Under the pieces are notes generated by a model. That model was not told the DNA's origin, made no database searches, and worked only from the letters and a program-made list of their open reading frames with translations. From WHSW01 sp035296705 (GTDB taxonomy: Bacteria; Actinomycetota; Thermoleophilia; Solirubrobacterales; 70-9): DNA of 35,407 nt. Below, piece after piece: positions 1 through 7,752 of this stretch. Position numbers and translations under genes: made by a program. The DNA lies in assembly GCA_035296705.1 (NCBI GenBank), contig DATHAL010000069.1, forward strand, positions 1 through 35,407, written 5' to 3'. The number at the start of each line of letters is the position of its first letter. Positions within the stretch are counted from its first letter, which is position 1.

Positions 1-50
1 GGCGGGACCATCAAGGGCGGGCTCCGCGCACACCGCCTAGGCTTCAGCCC

Positions 51-1232
51 GTGCGGTTCCGGAACGCAAGCGGGTCATGGCGAACCCGCGACGACGGCTT
101 GCACCGCTCTGACCTCCTCGCGGAGGTGTTCGAGCGTGCCCCCGTGGGCGTTGCCGTCTTGGACTCCGGCTTGAGCTACATCTACGTGAACCCGACGCTG
201 GCGGCGATCAACGGCCCCTCGGTTGAGGATCACATCGGGCGAACGATCGAGGACGTTGTTCCCGAGGTCGCGGTGGCTGCCCGGCGGATCTTTCAGGAGG
301 TCCTGGAGACCGGAAAGCCGTTCCTGGGTTGGCAGGTCTCGGGAGAGACCTCGGCAGCGCCCGGAGAGGTCCGTCACTGGGTCGAGGATGTCTACCCGCT
401 GTTCGAGAACGGATCGGTGATTGCGTTGGGGGTAGTGATCGTCGACGTCACCGATCGGCGACGTGTCGAGGACGAGCTCCGCGAGCAACAGCAGAGCGCG
501 CAGCGATTGCTGGGGCAGCTCGAGCTCGGGCTGATCCCCTCGGCCCCGCCGCCCCAGCGCCGGCGCGCGGCGTGGCGCTACCGCGCGGCGGAGAGCGAGA
601 TGTTGCTGGGGGGCGATTTCGTGGGTCTGAGCGAGCGCGAAGATGGTTCGCTGGCGTTCGTGATCGGCGATGTCGCCGGCCGGGGACCGGCGGCCGCAGG
701 GATCGGGGCATCGCTTCGGGCGGGGTGGAAGGCCTTGATGGAGGCAGAGCTCGAACCGGAGGCGCAGATGGCCGCGCTCAATCGATTGATCGCCGGCTAC
801 GGCGGCCTGGGGCTGTTCGCCACCGCTTGCTGTGGACGAGTCTGCGGCGCGGACGCGGAGATCGTCTCCGCCGGGCATCATCCGCCGCTGAGGCTCTCGC
901 CGGTGGGTCACGCGGCAGCGGAGCTCCAGACGGGTCCAGCCCTTGGGATCTCGGCGGATCCTCGCTGGCCCACGAACCGCGTCACGCTCGACCACGGCGC
1001 GGCACTGCTGCTGTTCACCGACGGGACGTTCGAAGGCCGTCGCTCAGCCGGGTCCGCCCTGCGCTTGGATTACGCGGGCCTGGCGAAGCAAGTCCCCGCT
1101 GACCACCTGCGGTCGGGGGACCTCGCGGGGTGTCTCGACGAATTGCTCGTTCGCATCGAAACGGCCAACGGGGGACCGCTGGATGACGACGTCGCGCTGC
1201 TGTTGATCGGCGCGGCGGCGCATGACCGGTAA
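51..1232 (+). CDS. PAS-domain SpoIIE-type serine phosphatase
   Basis: Cytosolic PP2C/SpoIIE-family phosphatase with an N-terminal sensor, the kind that dephosphorylates anti-anti-sigma factors in partner-switching stress pathways (family knowledge). Residues about 25-135 form a PAS domain (FERAPVGVAVLD, then IYVNPTLAAING) ending in VIVDVTDRRR. A short coiled linker at 136-160 precedes the phosphatase domain (about 170-390). Metal-binding aspartates are visible in LLGGDF (D189) and GDVAGRG (D207), and the family-typical DDDVALLLI closes the domain. The GTG at 51 is the first usable start, but the frame stays open to base 1 with no clear ribosome site, so the true start may lie outside the window. 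Its end overlaps the next gene by 11 nt, suggesting cotranscription. The sensed ligand and partner proteins are unknown. Confidence 0.85.
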   Translation: MRFRNASGSWRTRDDGLHRSDLLAEVFERAPVGVAVLDSGLSYIYVNPTLAAINGPSVEDHIGRTIEDVVPEVAVAARRIFQEVLETGKPFLGWQVSGETSAAPGEVRHWVEDVYPLFENGSVIALGVVIVDVTDRRRVEDELREQQQSAQRLLGQLELGLIPSAPPPQRRRAAWRYRAAESEMLLGGDFVGLSEREDGSLAFVIGDVAGRGPAAAGIGASLRAGWKALMEAELEPEAQMAALNRLIAGYGGLGLFATACCGRVCGADAEIVSAGHHPPLRLSPVGHAAAELQTGPALGISADPRWPTNRVTLDHGAALLLFTDGTFEGRRSAGSALRLDYAGLAKQVPADHLRSGDLAGCLDELLVRIETANGGPLDDDVALLLIGAAAHDR

Positions 1233-2574
1233 CGGCCGGCATCGGGTGGCGGTGATCGGCGGGGGCTTCGGCGGCCTCCAGGCGGTCGCAGGTCTGAGCC
1301 GTGCGCCGGTCGACGTGACGCTGATCGACCGGCGCAACTTCCACCTCTTCCAGCCGCTCACCTACCAGGTGGCGACGGGTGCGCTCTCGCCCGAGGAGGT
1401 CTGCTATCCGCTGCGCTCGATCTTCAAGCGCCGGCGGAACGTGCGGGTCCTGATGGGTGAGGTGACGGAGGTGGATCTCGAGCGCCGCACGTTGCGGATC
1501 GAGCCGCGTGCGGGCGAGGGGGACCCGCTTGCGGTTCCGTACGACACCCTGATCGCCGCCGGCGGGTCGCGCTACTCGTACTTCGGCCATGACGAGTGGC
1601 AGGACGTTGCCCGCGAGGTGAAGTCGCTGGAGAGCGCCGTCGCCGTGCGGGCGGAAATCCTGAGCTCCTTCGAGGCGGCCGAGCTGGAGCCCGACGAGGA
1701 CCGCCGCCGGGCGTGGCTGACCTTCGTCGTCGTCGGCGCCGGGCCGACCGGCGTGGAGATGGCCGGTCAGATCGGGGAGCTCGCCCGCGACACGCTGCGT
1801 CGCGACTTCCGCGAGATCGACCCCCGCGAGGGACGGGTCCTGCTCGTCGAGCTGGCCGATCGAGTGCTGACCACCTTTCCGCCGTCGCTCTCGGCCAAGG
1901 CGGCTCGGGCCCTCGAGCACCTGGGGGTGACACCGCTCGTTCGCCGCACGGTCGTCGACATCGACGCGAAGAGCGTCACGATCGAGTCGCCGGATGACGG
2001 GCAGGAGCGCATCCCCGCCCGCACGGTGATCTGGGCGGCGGGTGTGACTGCGGCGCCGCTCGCGCGGCTCCTCGCCGAGGGCGTCGACACGGAGGTCGAT
2101 CGAGCCGGGAGGCTCGCCGTCGAGGCCGACCTGACCGTTCCCGGCCATCCCGAGGTCCTCGCGCTTGGCGACATGGTGCGCGTGAGGGGCGAGGACGGCG
2201 CGCTGCAGCCGCTCCCCGGCGTTGCTCCGGTGGCCATGCAGCAGGGTCGCTACGCCGCGGAGGTCGTGAAGGCGAGGCTTCGCGGGCGCGAGCACGAGCC
2301 GTTTCGCTACCGCGACAAGGGCAACCTCGCCACGATCGGTAAGGCGCGGGCCGTTGCCGACCTGCACGCGATCCGGTTGAGCGGCTTCCCGGCGTGGGTG
2401 ACGTGGCTCGTCGTCCACCTCTGGTACCTGATCGGATTCCAGAACCGCCTCCTGGTCCTGATTCGCTGGTCGTTCAGCTTCTTCACCCGCGGGCGAGGAG
2501 GGCGACTGATCGAGGAGTTCGACGAGCTTCCCCGCGCGGCGCGGACCGTTCGAGCCGGCGGCGAGCGCGCCTAG
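1222..2574 (+). CDS. ndh: Type II NADH dehydrogenase (NDH-2)
   Basis: Single-subunit FAD enzyme that oxidises NADH and passes electrons to quinone at the cytoplasmic membrane without pumping protons. The N-terminal FAD motif VIGGGFGGLQ is at residues 11-20, a second dinucleotide fold (VVVGAGPTGVEMAG) near 168-183 binds NADH, and ALGD near 312 contacts the flavin. NFHLFQPLTYQVATGALSPE is typical of the family. A hydrophobic C-terminal stretch (WVTWLVVHLWYLIGF, then a Phe-rich segment) probably anchors it to the membrane. The length of 450 aa is normal. The ATG start lies inside the last codons of the upstream phosphatase gene, giving an 11-nt overlap and likely translational coupling. A related FAD-dependent pyridine nucleotide-disulphide oxidoreductase is the only real alternative. 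Confidence 0.9.
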   Translation: MTGNGRHRVAVIGGGFGGLQAVAGLSRAPVDVTLIDRRNFHLFQPLTYQVATGALSPEEVCYPLRSIFKRRRNVRVLMGEVTEVDLERRTLRIEPRAGEGDPLAVPYDTLIAAGGSRYSYFGHDEWQDVAREVKSLESAVAVRAEILSSFEAAELEPDEDRRRAWLTFVVVGAGPTGVEMAGQIGELARDTLRRDFREIDPREGRVLLVELADRVLTTFPPSLSAKAARALEHLGVTPLVRRTVVDIDAKSVTIESPDDGQERIPARTVIWAAGVTAAPLARLLAEGVDTEVDRAGRLAVEADLTVPGHPEVLALGDMVRVRGEDGALQPLPGVAPVAMQQGRYAAEVVKARLRGREHEPFRYRDKGNLATIGKARAVADLHAIRLSGFPAWVTWLVVHLWYLIGFQNRLLVLIRWSFSFFTRGRGGRLIEEFDELPRAARTVRAGGERA

Positions 2575-2635
2575 CCCCCAGCGATCGCTCGGGCCGATCC
2601 GTCCAGGCGCCGACTCGGAAGCCAGTAGGCGGGGA

Positions 2636-2641
2636 TAGACT
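2636..2641 (+). promoter_or_regulatory. Probable -10 box (TAGACT) for the FlgM-like gene
   Basis: TAGACT fits the actinobacterial TANNNT -10 pattern and ends 10 nt before the ATG at 2652, implying a leader of only a few bases. No -35 is obvious. Confidence 0.4.
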
Positions 2642-2651
2642 CAAGCGCGGA

Positions 2652-2819
2652 ATGGCCAAGTCCTCACTGGACGAGCTCAGGGAGAAGATTGCGGCGGGCG
2701 AGTACGCGATCGATTCCGGCGCGCTCGCCGGCAGGATCCTCACGGACTTCGCCGTGATCAGGCGGGTCAGACGAATCGTCATCGGTGCCGCGGGGTCAGC
2801 AACGTTCCGTCCCAGATAG
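2652..2819 (+). CDS. Small FlgM-like anti-sigma factor
   Basis: A 55-aa protein. Its core, from SSLDELREKIAAGEYAIDSG through ALAGRILTDF, resembles the conserved C-terminal half of FlgM, the anti-sigma-28 factor (compare the family pattern V-x-x-L-R-x-x-I-x-x-G-x-Y-x-I-D-x-x-x-I-A-x-x-I-L). FlgM normally binds FliA and holds flagellar late genes off. No flagellar or sigma gene is in the window, so the partner here is unknown; it may restrain another sigma factor. The protein is shorter than classical FlgM (about 90-100 aa), lacking the disordered N-terminal half. The ATG is chosen because homology begins right there and a -10 lies just upstream. It converges on the reductase gene across a 36-nt gap. 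Confidence 0.6.
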   Translation: MAKSSLDELREKIAAGEYAIDSGALAGRILTDFAVIRRVRRIVIGAAGSATFRPR

Positions 2820-2855
2820 GGACGCTTCGTTCCTCACCCCTGATCGCCCTGAGCC

Positions 2856-3416
2856 CTACGCCCGCGCGTATCGCAGGTAGGTGACGCGAGAGCTGAAGGT
2901 CCGCGTCTCCAGCAGCTCGAGCTCCACCCGCTCGTCGAGCGATGCGAAGAAGGGCCTGCCGCCGCCGAGGATCACGGGGTTGACGAAGAGCTGGTACTCG
3001 TCGATCGCGTTGCGCCGCATGAACGCGGCCGCCAGGTCGGCGCCGCCCACGGCCATGTCCTTGCCGGGCTCTCGCTTCAGCTCGAGGACCTCCTCGACCG
3101 GGTCGGCCTGCGAGAGCCTCGCGTTGCCCTCGACCGTCGTCAGCGTCTTCGAGTAGACGATCCTCGGCAGCGCCTTCCAGATCCGCGCGAACTCGAGCGT
3201 GTACTCGGGCGCCGAGGGGTTGCGCTCCTCCGCCGTCTCCCAGTAGCTCATGACCTCGTACAGGCGGCGGCCCAAAATGTGCATTGAGAGCTCTCGCACC
3301 CGGTCGTTGTGGAAGCGATGGAGCTCCTCGTCCGGCTCGGACCAATCGAACTCGCCGCGCGGTCCGGCGATGTACCCGTCGAGCGAGACGCTCATGGAAT
3401 AGATCAGCTTGCGCAT
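2856..3416 (-). CDS. RibD/dihydrofolate reductase-family protein
   Basis: A 186-aa NADPH-dependent reductase-fold protein of the RibD C-terminal/DHFR superfamily. MRKLIYSMSVSLDGYIAGP is the hallmark N-terminus; the middle has LGRRLYEVMSYWE, and the cofactor region shows DMAVGGADLAAAF followed by DEYQLFVNPVILGGGRPFF. Members are widespread in actinobacteria as stand-alone paralogues of unknown substrate; most are not true folate enzymes. The ATG lies 13 nt inside the upstream GNAT gene, so the two are probably cotranscribed and translationally coupled. The family assignment is strong; the substrate cannot be told. Confidence 0.85.
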   Translation of the reverse strand: MRKLIYSMSVSLDGYIAGPRGEFDWSEPDEELHRFHNDRVRELSMHILGRRLYEVMSYWETAEERNPSAPEYTLEFARIWKALPRIVYSKTLTTVEGNARLSQADPVEEVLELKREPGKDMAVGGADLAAAFMRRNAIDEYQLFVNPVILGGGRPFFASLDERVELELLETRTFSSRVTYLRYARA

Positions 3417-3811
3417 TCGATTTCTTCCCTTGTGAGACGAAAGCCCGGCACCGGCTGCGCCCCGAGGCCGCGGTAGTAGTCGCCGGCGCGAGTCAGCACG
3501 TCGATTCGCAGGCCGCCGGCGTGCCGAAGCGCGTCACGCAGCAGCAGGCGGCCAAGGCCGCGGCCGCGCCACCGAGCGCCGACGAGCAGCGCGGAGAGAT
3601 GCGCCTGGATCTCCCCGTCGGACTGCATCTGCACGAGCCCCGCGACCGCGTCGGAGTCGACGGCGACCAGCGTGGTGGAGCCCGGGGCCATCAGCACGCG
3701 ATACGTCCGCTCCGGATCGGCGGTGTAGGTGTCCCAACCCTCCGCCGCCATGAGTGCCAGCGCGCCGTCGAGATGCGCCCGTGAGAACTGCTTGAGGTCG
3801 TAAGACGTCAC
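3404..3811 (-). CDS. GNAT-family acetyltransferase
   Basis: Probable acetyl-CoA-dependent N-acetyltransferase of about 135 aa. The fold is recognisable from FSRAHLDGALALMAAEGWDT at the start, a beta strand with LVAVDSDAVAGLVQMQSD, the acetyl-CoA P-loop (ARWRGRGLGRLLLRDAL) and a C-terminal YYRGLGAQPV motif. The substrate is unknown. The frame is open further upstream to an ATG at 3928, but homology begins only after residue 40 of that longer version, so the GTG at 3811 is preferred. Its 3' end overlaps the RibD-like reductase gene by 13 nt. Confidence 0.75.
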   Translation of the reverse strand: MTSYDLKQFSRAHLDGALALMAAEGWDTYTADPERTYRVLMAPGSTTLVAVDSDAVAGLVQMQSDGEIQAHLSALLVGARWRGRGLGRLLLRDALRHAGGLRIDVLTRAGDYYRGLGAQPVPGFRLTREEIECAS

Positions 3812-3886
3812 GCGCGAGTAATGACCACGTAAGAGATGAGTATTAACCGGTCCGCCGATGAATCGTGGCGCCGCCGGATGTCTAAG

Positions 3887-3906
3887 TTCACGATCGATAG
3901 CGTGAA
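3887..3906. promoter_or_regulatory. Inverted repeat upstream of the DUF899 gene
   Basis: TTCACG and CGTGAA form perfect 6-bp arms around the 8-nt spacer ATCGATAG, in the gap between the divergent GNAT and DUF899 genes. It could be an operator; no adjacent regulator is obviously its ligand. Confidence 0.3.
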
Positions 3907-3960
3907 GCGACGGCCGATGCGACCGCATCGGGAGGGCGCGTTTCGACAGGAGGAGATGAG

Positions 3961-4698
3961 ATGGCTGAGCACAGCGTCGGAAACCGGGAGGAATGGCAGG
4001 CGGCGCGTGAGGAGCTCGCCAAGCTCGAGGCCGAGCAGGCCCAGCGAGGCCAGGAGATCAAGGCAAAGCGCCGCGAGCTTCCCTGGGTGCCGGTGGAAAA
4101 GGAGTACGTGTTCGACACCGAGGACGGCAAGAAGACGCTCGAGGAACTCTTCGACGGGCGCTCACAGCTCCTCGCCTACAACGTCATGTACGGCCCCGAT
4201 TACGAGAGGGGCGCGTGTCCCGGCTGCACGAGCCTGGCGGACGGGTTCGACGGCACGCTCGTGCACCTCAACCATCGCGACGTAACGCTGATGTGCTTCT
4301 CGCGGGCACCGATCGACCGCCTGAAGGCGTACAAGCAGCGGATGGGGTGGCAGTTCCCGTACGTCTCGACCTATGACACGGATTTCCCCTGGGACTTCGG
4401 ACTCGCGATGACCGAGGAGCAGGCGCAGCAGATCCCCGAGGTGAAGGAGATGCTCGACAACCCGCCCGACTGGCTGCAGGAGTGGTCGAAACAGGTCGGC
4501 GCCGAGCTCAAGGACGGGCTGCGCGAGGGCCCGGGCTGGATCGCCTTCGCGCGCGACAACGGGACCGTCTACCACACGTACACGGTGATGGCGCCCGACC
4601 CGTTCGTCGCCCCCTACTTCAACTTCCTGCTCGATCGGACGCCGAAGCCACAGCCCGAGGAACCCCGATCCTGGCGCAAGGACGAGTATCCGGACTGA
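3961..4698 (+). CDS. DUF899 thioredoxin-fold protein
   Basis: A 245-aa cytosolic protein of the DUF899 family, thioredoxin-like proteins common in soil bacteria with no firmly known reaction. Visible signatures are an N-terminal helical segment (REEWQAAREELAKLEAEQ), the RRELPWVPVEKEYVF motif, the LLAYNVMYGPDYERGACPGC segment carrying a CPGC pair in the position of a redox motif, and the late ARDNGTVYHTYTVMAPDP motif. The ATG at 3961 has a strong ribosome site (AGGAGGAGATGAG) just upstream. It converges on the TetR gene with only 6 nt between stops. A peroxidase- or reductase-like role is a guess from the fold. Confidence 0.85.
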   Translation: MAEHSVGNREEWQAAREELAKLEAEQAQRGQEIKAKRRELPWVPVEKEYVFDTEDGKKTLEELFDGRSQLLAYNVMYGPDYERGACPGCTSLADGFDGTLVHLNHRDVTLMCFSRAPIDRLKAYKQRMGWQFPYVSTYDTDFPWDFGLAMTEEQAQQIPEVKEMLDNPPDWLQEWSKQVGAELKDGLREGPGWIAFARDNGTVYHTYTVMAPDPFVAPYFNFLLDRTPKPQPEEPRSWRKDEYPD

Positions 4699-4699
4699 G

Positions 4700-4751
4700 C
4701 GCGGCTAGCCGCGGCCGAGCGCGCGGCGCATCGAGCGCCGCGCGCGCTCGA
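4700..4751. terminator. Possible bidirectional terminator hairpins
   Basis: CGCGGCTAGCCGCG (4700-4713) is a perfect 14-bp palindrome spanning the TetR stop. It is followed by a longer GC hairpin (about 4718-4750, arms GAGCGCGCGGCGC and GCGCCGCGCGCGCTC) inside the last TetR codons. There is no T-run, so function is uncertain. Confidence 0.35.
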
Positions 4752-5319
4752 AAACCACGGGGTCGCGCCAGAGCTGGAACCCGTAGCTCGCGGCAGCGGC
4801 GAGAGCGTTGAGCTCGAAGGCGACGTCGGCCGGATCGGTCTCCGGGGCAAGATCGCCGGCATCGATCGCCACCGCGGCGTCGCCGGCGAGCAGGCGCAGC
4901 CAACGATCCATCGTCGCGGCGACCGCGTCGCGCTGCGGCCCTGGGCGGGCGTCGAACTCGACCGTCGCCGTGGTGAGAAAGCAGCCGCCTGGCATCACCT
5001 CGCGCTCGTGGTAGCCAAGCCAGGCATCGCATAGGGCGAGCAGCCGGGGCAGCCCCGCCTCGAGGTCGACGACCGGTCCCCAGACTTCCTCCTTGAATCT
5101 CTCGACCGCGGCATCGAGCGTCGCGAGCTGCAGCTCCTCCTTGCTGCCGAAGAGGCTGAAGACGCTGCTCTTTTGCATCCGCGCCGCGTCGGCGAGCCGG
5201 CCGATGGAGAGGCCGTCCAGGCCATCGATCGAGGCGCGGTCGACGGCGACGTCGGTGACCGCGGCCCTGGTCTCGGCGACGGCGGCTGCAGAGCGGCGGG
5301 GCATCCCTCTCGCGATCAT
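4705..5319 (-). CDS. TetR-family transcriptional regulator
   Basis: A 204-aa one-component repressor. The N-terminal HTH is clear: LSIGRLADAARMQKSSVFSL followed by FGSKEELQLATLDA, matching the TetR pattern. The C-terminal half contains the GLPRLLALCDAWLGYHE and MPGGCFLTTATVEFDARPGP features of TetR C-terminal subfamilies that bind small hydrophobic ligands. It is divergent from the MBL-fold hydrolase at 5357, with the 37-bp gap holding a perfect palindrome, so it probably controls that gene and itself. An internal ATG at 5304 (MPRRSAAAV) is an equally good start because a possible -10 (TACGAT) abuts the first ATG. Confidence 0.85.
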   Translation of the reverse strand: MIARGMPRRSAAAVAETRAAVTDVAVDRASIDGLDGLSIGRLADAARMQKSSVFSLFGSKEELQLATLDAAVERFKEEVWGPVVDLEAGLPRLLALCDAWLGYHEREVMPGGCFLTTATVEFDARPGPQRDAVAATMDRWLRLLAGDAAVAIDAGDLAPETDPADVAFELNALAAAASYGFQLWRDPVVFERARRSMRRALGRG

Positions 5320-5329
5320 ATCGTACGAT
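5320..5329. promoter_or_regulatory. Palindromic operator candidate between TetR and MBL genes
   Basis: ATCGTACGAT is a perfect 10-bp palindrome in the divergent promoter region. It contains TACGAT on both strands, so it overlaps possible -10 elements in both directions. This is what a TetR autoregulatory operator would look like; binding is inferred. Confidence 0.5.
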
Positions 5330-5356
5330 CGTTCAATAAATCGAGGAGGAGCAGAG

Positions 5357-6184
5357 ATGGTGGTTCGGTGGCTGGGATGGGCGGGGGTAGAGGTCGAGCA
5401 GGACGGCGCGACGGTGGTGATCGACCCGCTCGCCGATCCGGCCGCGACGTTTGCCGCGCTCGGGGAGGCGGCGCGCGAGGCGACGCTGCCCGAAGTTGTG
5501 CCCCCGGCAGCACGGGGGTCCGCGCTGGCCGGCCTCGTCAGCCATCTGCACCGGGATCACGCCGACGGCGCGGCGCTGGCCGGCGCGCTCGCCGAGGAGG
5601 CATCGGTGCACGAGCCGGCGTGGCCCGGGGGCGGCGACGCCGAGAACCTCGCGCTCGCCCAGGCGAACGCGGAACTCGGGCGAGAGGGGCTGCGTCGACG
5701 CCAGGTCGCCGTGTGGGAGCGCTTCGAGCTGGGGCCGTTCACCGTCACCGCGCTTCCCGCTGTCGACGGCCTCGGCGACCCCCAGCTTTCGTGGCTGGTG
5801 GAGGCGGCGAACCGGCGCGTGCTCCACCTGGGCGACACCGTCTTTCACGGCTACTGGTGGCGCATGGCGCGACGGCACGGGCCGTTCGACGTCGTCTTCA
5901 CCCCGGTCAACGGCCCGATCGTCGACTTCCCGCACATGCAGCCGCCGAGCCCGCTCCCCGCGGCGATGCAGCCGGAGGAGGCCGCCGTCGCCGCGGAGCT
6001 GCTCGGCGCGCGGGTGGTCGTGCCGATGCATTACGACGGCTACGAGGTCGACCCGTGGTACCGGCCGACCCTCGGCCCCGTTGAGCGGTTCGTCGAGGCG
6101 GCGGCCGATCGCCCCTACGAGGTCCGGGTGCTCGAGCCGGGCCAGGGTGTCGAGCTCCGGGCGCCCGAGGCCACCTCCGTCTAG
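5357..6184 (+). CDS. MBL-fold metallo-hydrolase (UlaG-like)
   Basis: A 275-aa zinc hydrolase of the metallo-beta-lactamase superfamily, closest in style to the UlaG/lactonase-like branch. MVVRWLGWAGVEVE opens the fold; SHLHRDHADG at residues 62-71 is the HxHxDH metal motif (H63, H65, D67, H68); later metal-site candidates are LHLGDTVFHG and VVPMHYDGYEVD. The frame extends upstream to 5093, but that part overlaps the TetR gene. The ATG at 5357 has a good ribosome site (GAGGAGGAGCAGAG) and the fold starts exactly there. The divergent TetR gene is its likely regulator. The substrate is unknown; the strained ring or phosphodiester of family members cannot be inferred from the sequence. Confidence 0.85.
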   Translation: MVVRWLGWAGVEVEQDGATVVIDPLADPAATFAALGEAAREATLPEVVPPAARGSALAGLVSHLHRDHADGAALAGALAEEASVHEPAWPGGGDAENLALAQANAELGREGLRRRQVAVWERFELGPFTVTALPAVDGLGDPQLSWLVEAANRRVLHLGDTVFHGYWWRMARRHGPFDVVFTPVNGPIVDFPHMQPPSPLPAAMQPEEAAVAAELLGARVVVPMHYDGYEVDPWYRPTLGPVERFVEAAADRPYEVRVLEPGQGVELRAPEATSV

Positions 6185-6219
6185 CCGATCATTTATCGGA
6201 GGGTGAAGTAGCGCCGCCG

Positions 6220-6225
6220 TAGGAT
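6220..6225 (+). promoter_or_regulatory. -10 box (TAGGAT) for a leaderless HhH-GPD transcript
   Basis: TAGGAT ends exactly 6 nt before the GTG at 6232, so transcription should begin at or beside the start codon. No ribosome site is present. Confidence 0.6.
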
Positions 6226-6231
6226 GACTCC

Positions 6232-6774
6232 GTGCCCGACCGGCTCTACTTCACGGATTCGGACGAGGCGAACGAGCTGATCGCCTCGGACCCGATGGCG
6301 CTCCTGATCGGGTTCGCGCTCGACCAGCAGGTCCCGGTGCAGAAGGCCTTCTCGGGGCCGCTCGTGCTGCGCGAGCGGCTCGGGACGATCGCCCCGGCCG
6401 AGCTCGCCGGCGCGGACCTCGAGCCGGTGTTCCGGGAGCGGCCCGCCATCCACCGCTTCCCCGGCTCGATGGCGAAGCGCGTGCACGAGCTCGCGGTCCA
6501 TGTGCGAGATCGCTACGACGGCGACGCCGCGCGGGTCTGGACCGGGGCCGCGGACGCCGACGCGCTCCGGGCGAACATCGCGGCGCTGCCCGGTTTCGGC
6601 GAGATGAAGGTGAAGGCGCTCGGTGCGGTGCTCGCGAAACGGTTCGGTGTCGCGGCGGCGCGCGACCTCGCCCCGTCGCACCCGACGCTCGGCGACGTCG
6701 ACTCCACGCAGGCGCTCGCCGATTACCAGGCGGCGAAGCGAGCTCACAAGGCCGAATGGTCGAAGGCTCGGTAG
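6232..6774 (+). CDS. HhH-GPD-type base-excision repair protein
   Basis: A 180-aa protein of the actinobacterial HhH-GPD family related to AlkA/Nth glycosylases, expected to remove damaged bases from DNA. It begins RLYFTDSDEANELIASDPMA, typical of this subgroup, with FALDQQVPVQKAFSGP and a helix-hairpin-helix (ALPGFGEMKVKALGAVLAKR) near residues 117-136. It lacks the four-cysteine iron-sulphur cluster of Nth. It is shorter than AlkA, and the usual catalytic Asp after the hairpin is not obvious in the C-terminal part, so activity is uncertain. The GTG start is fixed by an upstream -10 at 6-nt spacing. It is a single-gene unit; a methyltransferase for alkylated DNA lies 10 kb downstream. Confidence 0.8.
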   Translation: MPDRLYFTDSDEANELIASDPMALLIGFALDQQVPVQKAFSGPLVLRERLGTIAPAELAGADLEPVFRERPAIHRFPGSMAKRVHELAVHVRDRYDGDAARVWTGAADADALRANIAALPGFGEMKVKALGAVLAKRFGVAAARDLAPSHPTLGDVDSTQALADYQAAKRAHKAEWSKAR

Positions 6775-6795
6775 CTCGCGCTCAACGCTGAACGG

Positions 6796-6859
6796 CGTCG
6801 CGCCCGCACGGGCGCGGCGCACCCGTTCGTCCGGCTCGTCGCCGTAAAGACGGCGGATT
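6796..6859 (+). repeat. Two GC hairpins in the gap before the LLM pseudogene
   Basis: The 126-nt gap (6775-6900) holds no gene. It has GCGCCC-GCAC-GGGCGC near 6800 and GCCGT-AAAG-ACGGC near 6842. They may end the HhH-GPD transcript, though no T-run follows. Confidence 0.3.
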
Positions 6860-6900
6860 CCTTCAAGACCGGCGGCCGCGGCGGCGCGAGGCTTCGCCGC

Positions 6901-7717
6901 ATGAGGCTTGGAATCGGACTCCCGGCGGCCGTCCCGGACGCTGACATGACGCGGCTCGGCGATTGGGCGATGGAGGCGGAGCGATCCGGCTTCGACTCGG
7001 TCGGCGTCATCGCCCGGCTGATCTACGACAACCTCGATCCGCTGACCGCGCTGGCCGCGGCCGCGGCCGCGACCTCGCGTGTTGAGCTCGTCAGCACGAT
7101 CGTGAACGTCTGCTGGCGAAACAATCCGGCTTCCTCGGGAAGCTCGCGTCCGTCGCGCGTCTGGCGGGCGACGGGCTGACGGCCGGGCTCGGGATGGGCG
7201 GCTGGCCCGCGGACTACGAGGCCAGCGGAGTGCCGCTCGCCCGCCGCGGTGCGCGCTTCGAGAGCGCACTCGAGTTGATGGATGCGGCCTGGCGATCCGG
7301 CGGGGCCCGTCCGCGGGTCCTGCTCGGCGGGACGGTGCCGGCGGCGCTCGCGCGGGCCGCGCGGCCGCTCAGCGACGGCTGGGTCGCGCCGCTCTTCGGC
7401 CTCGACCCTTGAGCGAGGGCGTGGCGGCGGTGCGCCGGGCGTGGGAGGACGCGGGGAGGGAGGGACGGCCGCGGATCGTCACCGACCGCTACTGCAGCCT
7501 CGGGCCGGACGCCGAGGCGACCGCGGACGCGTACATCCGCCACTACTACGGCGATGAGTTCTTCGAAGCGGCCCGCGCGGACACACTGACCGACGCCAAG
7601 CGGCTTTCCCGGGAGCTCGAGCGCATCGGGCTGGCCGGCTGCGACGACCTGCTCCTCTTCCCGTGCTGCGGCGATCTCGAGCAGATCGCCCTGCTGACGG
7701 AGGCGCTCGAGTCGTGA
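6901..7717 (+). pseudogene. LLM-class flavin-dependent oxidoreductase, two frameshifts
   Basis: Luciferase-like (LLM) oxidoreductase, FMN- or F420-dependent, that would be about 272 aa if intact. Three frames must be joined. The first (6901 to about 7110) gives MRLGIGLPAAVPDADMTRLG up to SRVELVSTIVNV. The second (about 7110-7406) gives RLLAKQSGFLGKLASVARLA, then GLTAGLGMGGWPADYEASGV, up to APLFGLD. The third (about 7409-7717) gives LSEGVAAVRRAWEDAG to the TAG end. Both switches are of the same sense (one base missing). The fragments join without loss of family sequence, so the damage is recent or comes from sequencing errors. Without repair the first frame stops at 7179 and loses most of the flavin site. 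Confidence 0.75.
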
Positions 7718-7752
7718 CAGTCGATCTCCGAGCGCTCACACGCGAGCCAGGC

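Noticed and set aside
1015..2418. Long minus-strand open frame opposite the NADH dehydrogenase
   Set aside because: Arg/Asp/His-rich composition without any family motif. It mirrors a convincing NDH-2 gene and is a high-GC shadow frame.
4718..4751. GC hairpin in the TetR gene end as a structured RNA
   Set aside because: It falls within the Arg-rich last codons of TetR. It is simplest as a terminator-like stem or codon-driven symmetry.
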